A stretch of DNA of 64,000 nt from Bacteroidia bacterium (GTDB lineage Bacteria; Bacteroidota; Bacteroidia; Flavobacteriales; Flavobacteriaceae): the NCBI GenBank assembly GCA_030431055.1, contig JAUIJA010000005.1, positions 59,526-123,525 of the forward strand. Direction: 5' to 3'. A program made the translations under genes and the position numbers. Under the pieces are notes generated by a model that had not been told where the DNA came from, did not search any database, and worked only from the letters and a program-made list of their open reading frames with translations. Numbering within the stretch: the stretch's first letter is position 1; the number at the start of each line of letters is the position of its first letter. Shown one piece after another: positions 18,845 through 27,917 of the stretch.

Positions 18845-19536
18845 AGATTTTCAATTGCTGTTGCAATTAAATCCTTTTTGTTTCTACTAATAGGGATTTT
18901 TTCAGTGCCAATTTCGGCAAATTTACTGTTAAATTTATCTACACGTTCCACATTTACAATATACGACTTGTGAATACGAACGAATTTCCCCTGTGGTAAT
19001 TCTTGCTCAAAAGCTTTCATTGTAGATAACACCAAATGTGTATCATCATCAGTAAAAATTTTGATATAATCTCCAAAAGCTTCTACCCATTTTATTTTAG
19101 TAGAATAAATTTTTAATTTTTTTAAATTACTTTTTATAATTATCGCTTCTCCTAAATCTTCATGATTTTCATGCTTAAGCTGGTATAAATCGGTTGCTTT
19201 TTTGACAGCTTTTAAAAACCGCTCTTTTGAAATAGGTTTTTGCAAGAAGTCTGTAGCTTCATAATCAAAAGCTTTAACCGCATAATCGGGTTTAGAAGTA
19301 ATAAAAATAATTTGAGGTTTGTTTTTTAAACCATCTAATAAGTCAAATCCATTAATTAAAGGCATTTCAATCTCTAAAAAAATTAAATCGACTTCTTTAT
19401 GGTTAATACAGTTTTTGGCTTCTAGGGCATTTGCAAAATCTCCAACTAAGCTTAAGTTAGCTGCTTCATTTACTAATTTGGTAATTGTCATTCTTTGGAT
19501 GGCGCTATCATCAACCACAATAGAATTTAATTTCAT
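18841..19536 (-). CDS. LytTR-family response regulator with Glu at the phosphoacceptor site
   Basis: 231 residues: receiver domain (1-120) and LytTR DNA-binding domain (about 130-231, with KIKWVEAFGDYIKIFTDD and FVRIHKSYIVNVERV). The acidic pair is D9/D10 and the conserved Lys is in FLQKP. The phosphoacceptor position is Glu (E55, in IFLEIEMP) where the family normally has Asp (LDIEMP). Glu cannot act as the normal acceptor and can mimic phosphorylation, so the protein may be constitutively active. No histidine kinase gene is adjacent. The start MKLNSIVVDD was chosen over an ATG 17 codons upstream, whose extra residues are not receiver-like. Confidence 0.9.
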   Translation of the reverse strand: MKLNSIVVDDSAIQRMTITKLVNEAANLSLVGDFANALEAKNCINHKEVDLIFLEIEMPLINGFDLLDGLKNKPQIIFITSKPDYAVKAFDYEATDFLQKPISKERFLKAVKKATDLYQLKHENHEDLGEAIIIKSNLKKLKIYSTKIKWVEAFGDYIKIFTDDDTHLVLSTMKAFEQELPQGKFVRIHKSYIVNVERVDKFNSKFAEIGTEKIPISRNKKDLIATAIENL

Positions 19537-19624
19537 AAGCCTAAATTTATTAAGGATAAATATATAGTAATTATCGATATAATACAATAAAAAGTTTATT
19601 TTTTGTGAAATAAATACTTGCTTA

Positions 19625-19655
19625 TTTGATACTTATAAAAAAAACACTATTTTTG
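19625..19655 (+). promoter_or_regulatory. promoter of the rpsF-rpsR-rplI operon
   Basis: TTTG at 19625-19628 and TATTTTTG at 19648-19655, separated by 19 bp: a full match to the Bacteroidota promoter consensus. It is one of two complete examples in the window, as expected for a strongly expressed ribosomal operon. Confidence 0.8.
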
Positions 19656-19687
19656 CACCCAATTTTAAACAAAATAAATTAAGTTTT

Positions 19688-20029
19688 ATGAACAATTATG
19701 AATCTGTTTTCATCTTAAATCCCGTTTTATCTGACCAACAGATAAAGGAAACAGTAAGCAAGTTTGAAGATTTTCTTACTTCAAAAGGGGCAAAGATGGT
19801 TTCAAAAGAGGATTGGGGCTTAAAGAAATTAGCTTACGAAATCCAAAACAAAAAAAGTGGTTTTTATCATTTATTCCAATTTGAAGCTCCTGGAGATATT
19901 ATCTCGGCTTATGAAACTGAGTTTCGTCGTGATGAGCGTGTTATGCGTTTCTTAACTGTATCGTTAGATAAGCATGCGTTATCTTGGGCAGAAAGAAGAA
20001 GAGAGAAATTAAAATCTAAATCAAACTAA
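19688..20029 (+). CDS. rpsF: 30S ribosomal protein bS6
   Basis: 113 residues opening [18 protein letters not shown], with [26 protein letters not shown] and [13 protein letters not shown], which are diagnostic for S6. It binds 16S rRNA together with S18. First gene of the rpsF-rpsR-rplI operon; rpsR follows after five bases. Confidence 0.97.
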   Translation: MNNYESVFILNPVLSDQQIKETVSKFEDFLTSKGAKMVSKEDWGLKKLAYEIQNKKSGFYHLFQFEAPGDIISAYETEFRRDERVMRFLTVSLDKHALSWAERRREKLKSKSN

Positions 20030-20034
20030 TTATT

Positions 20035-20331
20035 ATGTCAACTTTAGAGCAATCTGCAAAAGGAAAAAAAGAGGGAGATATTAGATATCTTACTCCTTTA
20101 AATATTGAAACTAACAAGCAAAAGAAATATTGTCGTTTCAAAAAATCAGGAATCAAATATATCGATTATAAAGATGCTGATTTCTTATTAAAATTTGTTA
20201 ACGAGCAAGGTAAAATTTTACCTCGTCGTTTAACAGGAACTTCGTTAAAGTATCAAAGAAAAGTGTCTGTAGCTGTTAAAAGAGCACGTCACTTAGCTTT
20301 AATGCCATACGTAGCTGATTTATTAAAATAA
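20035..20331 (+). CDS. rpsR: 30S ribosomal protein bS18
   Basis: 98 residues with the S18 signature [27 protein letters not shown] split into its usual strands and helices, and the basic C-terminal [13 protein letters not shown]. Partner of S6 on the platform of the small subunit. One of the two zinc-type Cys of some S18 proteins remains (KYCRFKK), so this is a zinc-free form. Confidence 0.97.
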   Translation: MSTLEQSAKGKKEGDIRYLTPLNIETNKQKKYCRFKKSGIKYIDYKDADFLLKFVNEQGKILPRRLTGTSLKYQRKVSVAVKRARHLALMPYVADLLK

Positions 20332-20340
20332 TATAAAAAT

Positions 20341-20394
20341 GAGTTGTTGGTTTTCACTTAGGTGAAACCTAACTTCTAAAATAAGGACAACAAC
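20341..20394 (+). promoter_or_regulatory. possible structured RNA leader of rplI
   Basis: The rpsR-rplI spacer can form two nested stems. The outer one pairs GTTGTT (20343-20348) with AACAAC (20389-20394), which directly abuts the rplI ATG. The inner one pairs GGTTTTCAC with GTGAAACC (one bulged T) around a TTAG loop. The unpaired stretch holds TAAGGA, a six-base match to the anti-Shine-Dalgarno, seven bases from the ATG. A fold that hides the start region could let a ribosomal protein regulate translation; this is an inference from pairing alone. Confidence 0.45.
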
Positions 20395-20841
20395 ATGGAA
20401 CTAATTTTAAAGAAAGACGTTCAAAATTTAGGATTTAAAGATGATATCGTAACAGTAAAAAATGGTTACGGACGCAATTATTTAATTCCTCAAGGTTTTG
20501 CTGTATTGGCTACTTCTTCTGCAAAGAAAGTTTTAGCTGAAAACTTAAAGCAAAAAGCTCATAAAGAGCAAAAATTAATTGATGATGCTAATAAAGTAGC
20601 TGAAGCAATTAAAGCTTTAGAACTTAAAATCTCTGCTAAAACAGGTACAGGTGATAAATTATTCGGTTCTGTTACTAGTGCTGATATTGCTGCATCTTTA
20701 GAGAAAAATGGTCACGAAATTGATAAGAAATTCATCAACAGTGGTATTGTTAAAAGATTAGGTAAATATTCTGCAACAGTAAGATTACACAGAGAAGTTG
20801 TAATTGAATTACCTTATGAAATTGTAGCTGAACAAGCTTAA
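20395..20841 (+). CDS. rplI: 50S ribosomal protein bL9
   Basis: 148 residues: MELILKKDVQNLGFKDDIVTVKNGYGRNYLIPQG is the classic L9 N-terminal domain (first 34 residues), then the long connecting helix and the C-terminal GSVTSADIA and EIDKKFI region. Binds 23S rRNA near the L1 stalk. It ends the ribosomal operon, closed by a strong terminator, and is preceded by a spacer that may fold into a regulatory hairpin. Confidence 0.97.
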   Translation: MELILKKDVQNLGFKDDIVTVKNGYGRNYLIPQGFAVLATSSAKKVLAENLKQKAHKEQKLIDDANKVAEAIKALELKISAKTGTGDKLFGSVTSADIAASLEKNGHEIDKKFINSGIVKRLGKYSATVRLHREVVIELPYEIVAEQA

Positions 20842-20861
20842 TTTTATAAAAAAATATATTT

Positions 20862-20892
20862 AAAGCCTTCCTTTTTGGAAGGCTTTTTTTTT
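20862..20892 (+). terminator. terminator of the ribosomal protein operon
   Basis: Arms AAAGCCTTCC and GGAAGGCTTT with a T loop, followed by a run of Ts. Confidence 0.9.
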
Positions 20893-20903
20893 ATATTTAC
20901 GAA

Positions 20904-21377
20904 ATGAAATACGCAAGACTTACCAAAGAGCAATTAGAAGAACTTCATCCAGAATTTATCACTTTTTTAGCCACGCAATCTATCGATAAAAATGAATGGG
21001 ATGATATTAAAGAAAATAAACCTGAAGTTGCTGAACAGGAAATTGATATTTTTTCTGATATGATTTGGGAAAGAGCGTTAACAAATGTTTCTTTTATTGA
21101 TCATTTTTCTACACATCATATCTTTCTATTTAAATGTATTGATGAAATCGTATATTCTTATGTAATAAATTCAAATGATAAAAATGTTGATTTTTTAACT
21201 AAAGATGGAATTAATTGGCTAAGTGAAAACATTTCTTCAGATGATGTTGTTATTCAAAAAGGAAAAAAAGATATTTCATCAAATCGCAACGAATCACTTT
21301 TTGAAATTATTAAAAAAGGTGGAATCATCAGTAAAGGCGAATTGTATTCAAAATTAGAGATATTGTTAAATCAATAG
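20904..21377 (+). CDS. DUF6495-like conserved protein
   Basis: 157-residue soluble protein opening MKYARLTKEQLEELHPEF, with a DxxKENKPEVAEQEIDIFSD helix region and a divergent tail. I recognise it as a conserved flavobacterial family, probably DUF6495; no catalytic motif is visible. It sits just upstream of ligA (12 bases) and is probably cotranscribed with it. The DUF number is from memory and less certain than the reality of the gene. Confidence 0.7.
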   Translation: MKYARLTKEQLEELHPEFITFLATQSIDKNEWDDIKENKPEVAEQEIDIFSDMIWERALTNVSFIDHFSTHHIFLFKCIDEIVYSYVINSNDKNVDFLTKDGINWLSENISSDDVVIQKGKKDISSNRNESLFEIIKKGGIISKGELYSKLEILLNQ

Positions 21378-21389
21378 TTTCAGAAATTC

Positions 21390-23390
21390 ATGGATGTTTT
21401 AACAAAAATTAAAAGTTTAAGAGAAGAACTTAGTCAGCATAATTATAATTATTATGTTTTAGATAATCCTACCATTTCTGATTTTGAGTTTGACCAGAAA
21501 TTAAAAGAACTTCAAGATTTAGAAACAAAACATCCAGAGTATTTCGATGAAACTTCGCCTACACAGCGCGTAGGTGGAGCAATTACAAAAAACTTTGAAA
21601 CCATTCAACACGAATTCAGAATGTATTCGCTAGATAATTCGTATTCAAAGGAAGATTTGTTAGATTGGGAAAAAAGATGCCAAAAAATATTAGGTGATGT
21701 TCAGTTAGAATTTACATGCGAATTAAAGTATGATGGCGCGTCAATAAGTATTTTGTATGAAAATGGAAAGCTTAAACGTGCTGTAACGCGAGGCGATGGA
21801 TTTCAAGGTGATGATGTAACCAATAATATTAAAACTATAAAATCGGTTCCTATAAAATTAAAATCTGATTTTGTAGATAAATTCGAAATTCGAGGAGAAA
21901 TTATTTTGCCTTTAGCTGGTTTTGAAAAAATGAACCAGGAGTTAATTGAAATAGGCGAAACACCTTATGCAAATCCTCGTAATACTGCTTCTGGTAGCTT
22001 AAAACTTCAAGATAGTTCATTAGTAGCAAAAAGACCTTTAGATTGCTTGTTGTATTCGATTGTTGGGAATAATTTGCCGTTAGAAACACAATACGAAGGC
22101 TTAGAAAAAGCAAGAGAATTAGGATTTAAAGTTCCGCAAGAATCAAAATTAGCAAAATCAATTGATGAAGTTTTTGATTTTATCAATTATTGGGATATTC
22201 ACCGACATGATTTACCTTATGAAACTGATGGTGTTGTAGTAAAAGTAAACCAAATTCAATATCAAGAAGAATTAGGTTATACGGCAAAAGCACCACGATG
22301 GGCAATTGCTTATAAATTTAAAGCAGAACAAGCTACAACTGTTTTAGATTCGATTACGTATCAAGTTGGTCGAACAGGAGCAATTACTCCAGTTGCTAAT
22401 TTACAACCTGTACAATTAGCAGGTACTGTTGTTAAAAGAGCTTCGCTTCACAATGCAGACCAAATAGCAAAACTAGATATTCGGGTAAACGATACAGTTT
22501 TTGTAGAAAAAGGAGGAGAGATTATTCCAAAGATTGTTGGAGTAGATAAAACACAACGAAGTTCAAACTCTGAACCAGTTCAATATATTACACATTGTCC
22601 AGAATGTAATACAGAATTAATTCGTAATGAAGGCGAAGCCCAACATTACTGTCCGAATTTTTATGGTTGTCCGCCGCAAATTATAGGCCGTGTTCAACAT
22701 TATATTTCACGTAAAGCAATGGATATTGATGGTTTAGGTGGAGAAACAGTTGCATTGTTGTATAATGCTGATTTAATTCAGAATTATGCTGATTTATACG
22801 AACTTAAGAAAGAAGATGTTATTCCGCTCGAGCGAATGGCTGAGAAATCGGCTGAAAATCTTGTGAATGGAATTGAAAAATCTAAAGAAATTCCTTTTGA
22901 AAGAGTTTTGTATGCTTTAGGTATTCGATATGTTGGAGAAACAGTTGCTAAAAAACTAGCCAAGCATTATAAGAGTATCGATGCTATTGCAAATGCGTCA
23001 TTATTGGATTTAATCTTAGTTGATGAAATAGGAGAAAAGATAGCGCAAAGTGTAGTTCAGTTTTTTGAAAATCAGGAAAATATCACTATCATTGAAAGAC
23101 TAAAAACACACGGAGTTCAGTTTGAAATAGATGAAAGTACAAATTCAAACCTTTCTAGTAAGCTTGAAGGAAAAGTTTTTGTTGTTTCTGGAGTTTTTGA
23201 AACGTATTCGAGAGATGATTTAAAGAAAGCAATCGAAGTAAATGGAGGAAAAGTAGGAAGTTCGATATCTTCTAAAACAAACTATGTTGTAGCTGGAGCA
23301 AATATGGGACCAGCAAAATTAGAAAAGGCGACAAAACTAGAAATTCCTGTAATTTCTGAATTTGAATTTAACGAATTATTAAATGGATAA
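21390..23390 (+). CDS. ligA: NAD-dependent DNA ligase LigA
   Basis: Seals nicks in replication and repair. Adenylation domain with nucleotidyl-Lys K113 in CELKYDGAS; the OB-fold carries YQVGRTGAITPVANL. The zinc finger has four Cys (CPECNTEL, then HYCPNFYGC). Helix-hairpin-helix repeats follow (ALGIRYVGETVAKKLAK), and a C-terminal BRCT domain covers about residues 588-666. Length 666 is standard. The last eight bases overlap the next gene. Confidence 0.97.
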   Translation: MDVLTKIKSLREELSQHNYNYYVLDNPTISDFEFDQKLKELQDLETKHPEYFDETSPTQRVGGAITKNFETIQHEFRMYSLDNSYSKEDLLDWEKRCQKILGDVQLEFTCELKYDGASISILYENGKLKRAVTRGDGFQGDDVTNNIKTIKSVPIKLKSDFVDKFEIRGEIILPLAGFEKMNQELIEIGETPYANPRNTASGSLKLQDSSLVAKRPLDCLLYSIVGNNLPLETQYEGLEKARELGFKVPQESKLAKSIDEVFDFINYWDIHRHDLPYETDGVVVKVNQIQYQEELGYTAKAPRWAIAYKFKAEQATTVLDSITYQVGRTGAITPVANLQPVQLAGTVVKRASLHNADQIAKLDIRVNDTVFVEKGGEIIPKIVGVDKTQRSSNSEPVQYITHCPECNTELIRNEGEAQHYCPNFYGCPPQIIGRVQHYISRKAMDIDGLGGETVALLYNADLIQNYADLYELKKEDVIPLERMAEKSAENLVNGIEKSKEIPFERVLYALGIRYVGETVAKKLAKHYKSIDAIANASLLDLILVDEIGEKIAQSVVQFFENQENITIIERLKTHGVQFEIDESTNSNLSSKLEGKVFVVSGVFETYSRDDLKKAIEVNGGKVGSSISSKTNYVVAGANMGPAKLEKATKLEIPVISEFEFNELLNG

Positions 23391-24063
23391 ATCTAGAGTA
23401 GCGTTAATTTTATTTACTACAGCAGGAATTTTATTCTTGTTGTCAATTTTTTTTAAGCTAGAAATTCTAGAGTTAGTGGCAAAGCCAATGATAATTCCAT
23501 CAATAATAATGTATTATTTCTTTGAACTAAGAAATTTAAAGTATAATCTATATTTTCTCGCATCATTGCTGTTTTTCTTTTTTGGAGATATGGCTTATAT
23601 GATAGATGTAAATTCATTTTATGGAATAGGATTGTTTTTATTTACAATGCCTTATCTAATCATTATCTTTTTTATAACAAAAGACTTAATAGCGATTTAT
23701 AAAGAGGAGAAAAAAACTGATTTCACATTTATAATTGTGTTGTTGATTCTTTTAGGATTATTGTACAGTGTGTTGTCTTTTCTAGAGCCAAACTCTACTT
23801 TGGAGTTCTATATTTATATATTTTTCGGATTGCAATTAGTTGTTTTAGGTGTGCTAACATCTGTTTTGTATTACAATGATCCAAGTAAGAAAAACTTCTT
23901 TTTAGTTTTAGCCGTTTCTGCTTTTATCATGTCTGATTTATTTTTTATACTGAATAAAAGCTTTTATGAATTAACATTATTCAAATTAATAAACGGCGGA
24001 ACACAAACAATTTCATACTTGTTTTATGTTAAGTATTTTGTTGAAAAAACACGAGAAAAATGA
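23383..24063 (+). CDS. YhhN-like (lysoplasmalogenase family) membrane protein
   Basis: 226 residues, about eight transmembrane helices and few charged residues. The LVAKPMIIPSIIMYYFFE segment and the FFFGDMAYM helix match the two conserved spots of the YhhN/TMEM86 family (a KP motif early and an Asp in the next helix). TMEM86 enzymes cleave the vinyl-ether bond of lysoplasmalogens; bacterial substrates are mostly unknown. It overlaps ligA by eight bases and the following paralogue by four (ATGA). Confidence 0.68.
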   Translation: MDKSRVALILFTTAGILFLLSIFFKLEILELVAKPMIIPSIIMYYFFELRNLKYNLYFLASLLFFFFGDMAYMIDVNSFYGIGLFLFTMPYLIIIFFITKDLIAIYKEEKKTDFTFIIVLLILLGLLYSVLSFLEPNSTLEFYIYIFFGLQLVVLGVLTSVLYYNDPSKKNFFLVLAVSAFIMSDLFFILNKSFYELTLFKLINGGTQTISYLFYVKYFVEKTREK

Positions 24064-24776
24064 ATTTAAAAAGTCCGTCAATAATATTATATTTCTTTTC
24101 TTATATACTTTATCTTTTCTTTTTTAGATTGGTTGAAGATAAAGAAATCGCTTTGGTGTTTAAACCAATGATTATTGCGTCTATTTTTTTCTATTATTTC
24201 TTCTCTAATAAAACAGTAAAAAAAGAAAAGCTTCATTTTTTAATTTTAGGAATTCTCTTTATTGCAGACAATGTAAACCTTTTAATGGAAACGATTTTCT
24301 ATCAAATGGCGTTGTCTTTGTATTTGGCGGTTTTGTTTGTTTTCTTGTACCAAATTTTAAAAGATTCGAAGTTAATAAAAGAAAATTCTAAATTGGGAAG
24401 ATATCTCGGTTTAACCATATTTATTGGTACTCTAGCTTTTTTAATTCTAAAAGTAGTTTCGATTTATATAGTAACCAATAAATTTCATAGTTACTACTTT
24501 ATTACAAATTATATAGTATTGTTTGTTTGTGTGTTGATTTTTAGTATTTACAATTACTTTAAACATAAAACTGTCAGCTCAAAATACTTGTTGTTGACTT
24601 TGCTAACACTTTTTGTTTCAGATATATTTTTTGCAACCAATACATATTACTATAAAAATAAAATAATATTAGCGTTAGCTTGTTTGGTAGAAGTACCTTG
24701 TTATTACTTTTTAGTAAATTATTTTATTAATAGAGATGTAGAGAAAAATGAATTACACAATAATATTTCGAGTTGA
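24060..24776 (+). CDS. second YhhN-like membrane protein
   Basis: 238 residues with the same architecture as its neighbour: VFKPMIIASIFFYYFF corresponds to the KP motif and ILFIADNVNLL to the Asp-bearing helix. The two proteins have diverged strongly, so the duplication is old. Translation is coupled by an ATGA overlap. The 3' end overlaps the convergent nucleotidase gene by 24 bases. Function inferred only from family resemblance. Confidence 0.65.
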   Translation: MNLKSPSIILYFFSYILYLFFFRLVEDKEIALVFKPMIIASIFFYYFFSNKTVKKEKLHFLILGILFIADNVNLLMETIFYQMALSLYLAVLFVFLYQILKDSKLIKENSKLGRYLGLTIFIGTLAFLILKVVSIYIVTNKFHSYYFITNYIVLFVCVLIFSIYNYFKHKTVSSKYLLLTLLTLFVSDIFFATNTYYYKNKIILALACLVEVPCYYFLVNYFINRDVEKNELHNNISS

Positions 24777-25676
24777 TGAATCAAATTTTTTATCATTTGT
24801 AAAATAGAAATCAATTCTTCCTAAATTAACACCGTAACATCCAACTTGATTAACCAATACTGGTTTTCCTTCTAAATTTGTTTCTATCGTTGGTTTTTCT
24901 AAAAAAGTGTGTGTATGTCCGCCAATAATTAAATCAATGTCTTTTGTTTGTTTGGCTAGTGTAATATCACAAACTTTATCAGGATGGTTTTTGTATTGAT
25001 AACCTAAATGCGACAAACAAATAATTAATTCGCAGCCTTCATTTTTCAATTTGCGTACAATATCTTTTGAAACTTCAATAGGATCATTATATACGGTTTC
25101 TTTGTAAAGTTTTTTATCAACTAACCCGTTTAATTCAACGCCCAAACCAAAAATTCCAATTTTAACGCCATCTTTTATTAGAATTTTATAAGGTTTTACA
25201 ATCTCATTAAGTATAGTGTTTTTGAAGTCGTAATTTGCTGAAACAAAATCAAAATCGGCATGTGGTAATTGTTGATAAAAACCGTCAATTCCATTGTCAA
25301 AATCATGATTTCCCATTGTCGAAACATCATATTTCAACATACTCATTAGTTTAAATTCTAATTCGCCACCGTAATAATTAAAATAAGGTGTTCCTTGAAA
25401 AATATCACCAGCATCGAGTAACAAAACATTGTCTTCAGTTTGTCTTATTTGATTAACTATGTTTGCTCTTCTGGCAACTCCACCCATATTAGCATATTTC
25501 GGATGATCTTTTTCAAACGGATCAATATGACTATGCGTATCGTTAGTATGTAGAATAGTTATTTTTTTAGTTTTAGTCGAATTTTCAACAGAATTAAAAC
25601 TACTCAATGATAAACCTCCTAATGTCATTAAGGCTGAACTAGCTACTGTTTTTTGTATAAAATCTCTCCTTTTCAT
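24753..25676 (-). CDS. 5'-nucleotidase/UshA-type metallophosphoesterase domain protein
   Basis: 307 residues carrying only the catalytic N-terminal domain of a UshA-type nucleotidase: ILHTNDTHSH, LLLDAGDIFQG, TMGNHDFDNG and IIGGHTHTF supply the metal ligands. The N-terminus MKRRDFIQK plus a hydrophobic stretch resembles a twin-arginine (Tat) signal. The C-terminal substrate-binding domain is encoded by the preceding gene, which overlaps by one base, so the two probably act together outside the cytoplasm. Substrate specificity cannot be read from sequence. Confidence 0.87.
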   Translation of the reverse strand: MKRRDFIQKTVASSALMTLGGLSLSSFNSVENSTKTKKITILHTNDTHSHIDPFEKDHPKYANMGGVARRANIVNQIRQTEDNVLLLDAGDIFQGTPYFNYYGGELEFKLMSMLKYDVSTMGNHDFDNGIDGFYQQLPHADFDFVSANYDFKNTILNEIVKPYKILIKDGVKIGIFGLGVELNGLVDKKLYKETVYNDPIEVSKDIVRKLKNEGCELIICLSHLGYQYKNHPDKVCDITLAKQTKDIDLIIGGHTHTFLEKPTIETNLEGKPVLVNQVGCYGVNLGRIDFYFTNDKKFDSSTRNIIV

Positions 25677-26461
25677 TATTCCTTAATTACGTGTTTAGTA
25701 GTTAAATTAGGTAAAGTGTCTACTTTTTTAAAGTAGTCAATAAACAAGCTTCTCAGTTTATAATCTAAATCGTATTTAATCGTGCTATTATTAAAAAAAG
25801 CCATGCTATCACCACCATTTGCTAAATAATCAGATGTAGCAACATAATAGGTTTGGTTTAGATTAATAGGTTTTTTGTTTATTTCAATTCGATTAACTTT
25901 AGTCGCGGTGTTGTTTAAATAAATTACAATTCCATATAAAGGATGTGGTTTTTTTTGGTCCAACATATATTGCGCTAAATCTTGAATTTCATTACCTGTT
26001 AAACCAACAACCATTACGCTATTTTCAAAAGGCATAATGTTGTAAGCTGTTCGAGTGGTAACATTTCCTTTCGGAATTACAGCTCTTATTCCTCCGTGAT
26101 TTAACATACAAGCATCAATGTTTTTATTTTCTCTTTGTTTAAAAATAGGAGAAGCTAATTCAAATGTTGCTTTGGCCAAAAGGTTTCCTATGTTTGTTTC
26201 CCATTCACCTTTGCTTTTATCTTGATCGACTGGAGTGTAAGCTAAAACGTGATCTAAATCTTCATTTATATGATCGCGGTACGGTGCTACAAAATTCTCT
26301 ATAGTTGTATCGTCATTATCAGCATTTTCATTAATGTTAATTTGGCTTGCTTTAATTTCGTAAACTAAATCTTTTTTAGACTGACAGCTTACAAGAAGAA
26401 AAAATGTTAATAAAAAAACAAAATGAGGAATTATCGCTTTTTTCTTTTTTACTTTTACCAT
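25676..26461 (-). CDS. 5'-nucleotidase C-terminal domain lipoprotein
   Basis: 261 residues with a lipoprotein signal (LLVSC, lipidated Cys at about 26) and a 5'-nucleotidase C-terminal domain. Supporting blocks are ETNIGNLLAKATFE, NHGGIRAVIPKGNVT, MPFENSVMVVGLTG and YYVATSDYLANGGDSM. In UshA this domain binds the nucleoside and sits after the metallophosphoesterase; here it is a separate protein encoded first. The stop and the next start share one base, which suggests paired synthesis. Confidence 0.87.
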   Translation of the reverse strand: MVKVKKKKAIIPHFVFLLTFFLLVSCQSKKDLVYEIKASQININENADNDDTTIENFVAPYRDHINEDLDHVLAYTPVDQDKSKGEWETNIGNLLAKATFELASPIFKQRENKNIDACMLNHGGIRAVIPKGNVTTRTAYNIMPFENSVMVVGLTGNEIQDLAQYMLDQKKPHPLYGIVIYLNNTATKVNRIEINKKPINLNQTYYVATSDYLANGGDSMAFFNNSTIKYDLDYKLRSLFIDYFKKVDTLPNLTTKHVIKE

Positions 26462-26482
26462 GTTTAACTAGTATTAAATAGT

Positions 26483-26490
26483 TATTTTTG
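26483..26490 (+). promoter_or_regulatory. -7 promoter box of the DUF6913-dapA transcript
   Basis: TATTTTTG, matching TAnnTTTG, 19 bases before the ATG at 26510. Confidence 0.55.
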
Positions 26491-26509
26491 TCGAATACGT
26501 AAAATTACT

Positions 26510-27028
26510 ATGTTTTATAGAAAAATAAAGGAGTTTTTTCTAAAAAAAATCGTTAAGAAAGGTTTATTGAATTATAAATTAGAAAATTCAGACGAAAAAG
26601 TTCGAACAGTTGGAGTTTTAATCGATGTTTCAGAAGTTTCTTTAAAAGAGAGTTTTTTAGATAAATTATCAAAAAGTGATGTTGATTTTGAATCGATTCA
26701 AATATTGGTTTTCAAAGATAAAATTAAAAAAAACGAAGTTGTTGAAGTACCTTTTTTTACGTTGAAAAGTTTTGGTATAACAGGTAAGGTTTCAAAAGGT
26801 GAAGTTCAAGAGTTTATCAATACTCCTTTCGATTTGCTAGTTAACTTTTATGAAGAATCAAAACCCGCGTTAGATTTTGTTGCAAAAAAATCGAAAGCAA
26901 AATTTAAAGTTGGATTTTCAAGTGTAGATGAACGAATCAATCATTTAATGATTAGTTCAACTATGAAAAATGAAGAGGAATTTATTTCAGAAATGATAAA
27001 ATATTTAAGAATATTAAATAAAATTTAA
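26510..27028 (+). CDS. DUF6913-like conserved protein
   Basis: 172 residues, basic N-terminal helix ([19 protein letters not shown]), then alternating strands and helices with [12 protein letters not shown] and [12 protein letters not shown] recognise it as a family conserved in Flavobacteriia next to dapA, which NCBI names DUF6913 to my recollection. No enzymatic motif is visible. It ends one base before the dapA start, so the two are surely cotranscribed. Confidence 0.68.
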   Translation: MFYRKIKEFFLKKIVKKGLLNYKLENSDEKVRTVGVLIDVSEVSLKESFLDKLSKSDVDFESIQILVFKDKIKKNEVVEVPFFTLKSFGITGKVSKGEVQEFINTPFDLLVNFYEESKPALDFVAKKSKAKFKVGFSSVDERINHLMISSTMKNEEEFISEMIKYLRILNKI

Positions 27029-27029
27029 A

Positions 27030-27905
27030 ATGCAAAAGTTTGTAGGAACGGGAGTTGCTTTGGTGACGCCTTTTAAGAAAGATTTTTCGGTTGATGTTGA
27101 CGCATTAGAAAAAATCGTAAACTATGTAATTGATGGCGGAGTTGAATATTTAGTAGTGTTAGGAACTACAGCCGAATCGGCTACCTTGTCTTCTGAAGAA
27201 AAAGATTTAGTAATTAAAACAGTTATCGAAGCTAATAAAAAAAGATTGCCTTTGGTTCTTGGTGTTGGAGGAAATAATACACACCAAATAGTAGAAGAAT
27301 TAAAAACGAAAGATTTATCTGCTTTCGATGCTATTTTATCTGTTTCTCCATATTACAATAAACCTACGCAAGAAGGAATTTATCAGCATTTTAAAGCGGT
27401 AGCAGAAGCATCACCAATTCCTGTTATTTTGTATAATGTTCCCGGAAGAACAGCAAGTAACATGCTGCCTTCAACAGTTGTTCGTTTAGCAAATGATTTT
27501 GAAAATATTATAGCAATAAAAGAAGCAGCTGGAGATATTGTACAAGCAATGCAATTAATTCAGCAAACACCAAAAGGCTTTTTAGTAATCTCTGGAGATG
27601 ATATGATTACACTTCCAATGGTTTTAGCTGGTGGTGCAGGAGTAATCTCGGTTATTGGAGAAGGTTTTCCAAAAGAATTTTCAGAAATGGTTCGACTTGG
27701 GCTAGATAGAAAAGTTGACGAAGCTTACATTTTACATTATAAATTAGCAGATGCTATTGATATGATTTTCGAACAAGGAAATCCTGCAGGGATTAAAGAG
27801 GTTTTTGCAGCAAAAGATTTGTCAGAAAATACGGTTCGACTTCCATTAGTAAATGTTAATCAAGATTTACGTAATAGACTTAAAGAGTTTGTAAAGCAAT
27901 TGTAG
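27030..27905 (+). CDS. dapA: 4-hydroxy-tetrahydrodipicolinate synthase
   Basis: First committed enzyme of lysine/diaminopimelate synthesis: condenses pyruvate with aspartate semialdehyde. Schiff-base Lys K164 in [10 protein letters not shown]; the proton relay is T47 (GTTAES), Y109 (SPYYNKPT) and Y135 (LYNVPGRTA), with R140 for substrate carboxylate binding. Length 291 is standard. It heads a run of essential envelope and cofactor genes. Confidence 0.97.
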   Translation: MQKFVGTGVALVTPFKKDFSVDVDALEKIVNYVIDGGVEYLVVLGTTAESATLSSEEKDLVIKTVIEANKKRLPLVLGVGGNNTHQIVEELKTKDLSAFDAILSVSPYYNKPTQEGIYQHFKAVAEASPIPVILYNVPGRTASNMLPSTVVRLANDFENIIAIKEAAGDIVQAMQLIQQTPKGFLVISGDDMITLPMVLAGGAGVISVIGEGFPKEFSEMVRLGLDRKVDEAYILHYKLADAIDMIFEQGNPAGIKEVFAAKDLSENTVRLPLVNVNQDLRNRLKEFVKQL

Positions 27906-27917
27906 AAAAAAAATATT

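Noticed and set aside
25676..25676. Frameshift splitting a single 5'-nucleotidase gene
   Set aside because: The order of domains is reversed relative to UshA and each part has its own start and signal peptide.
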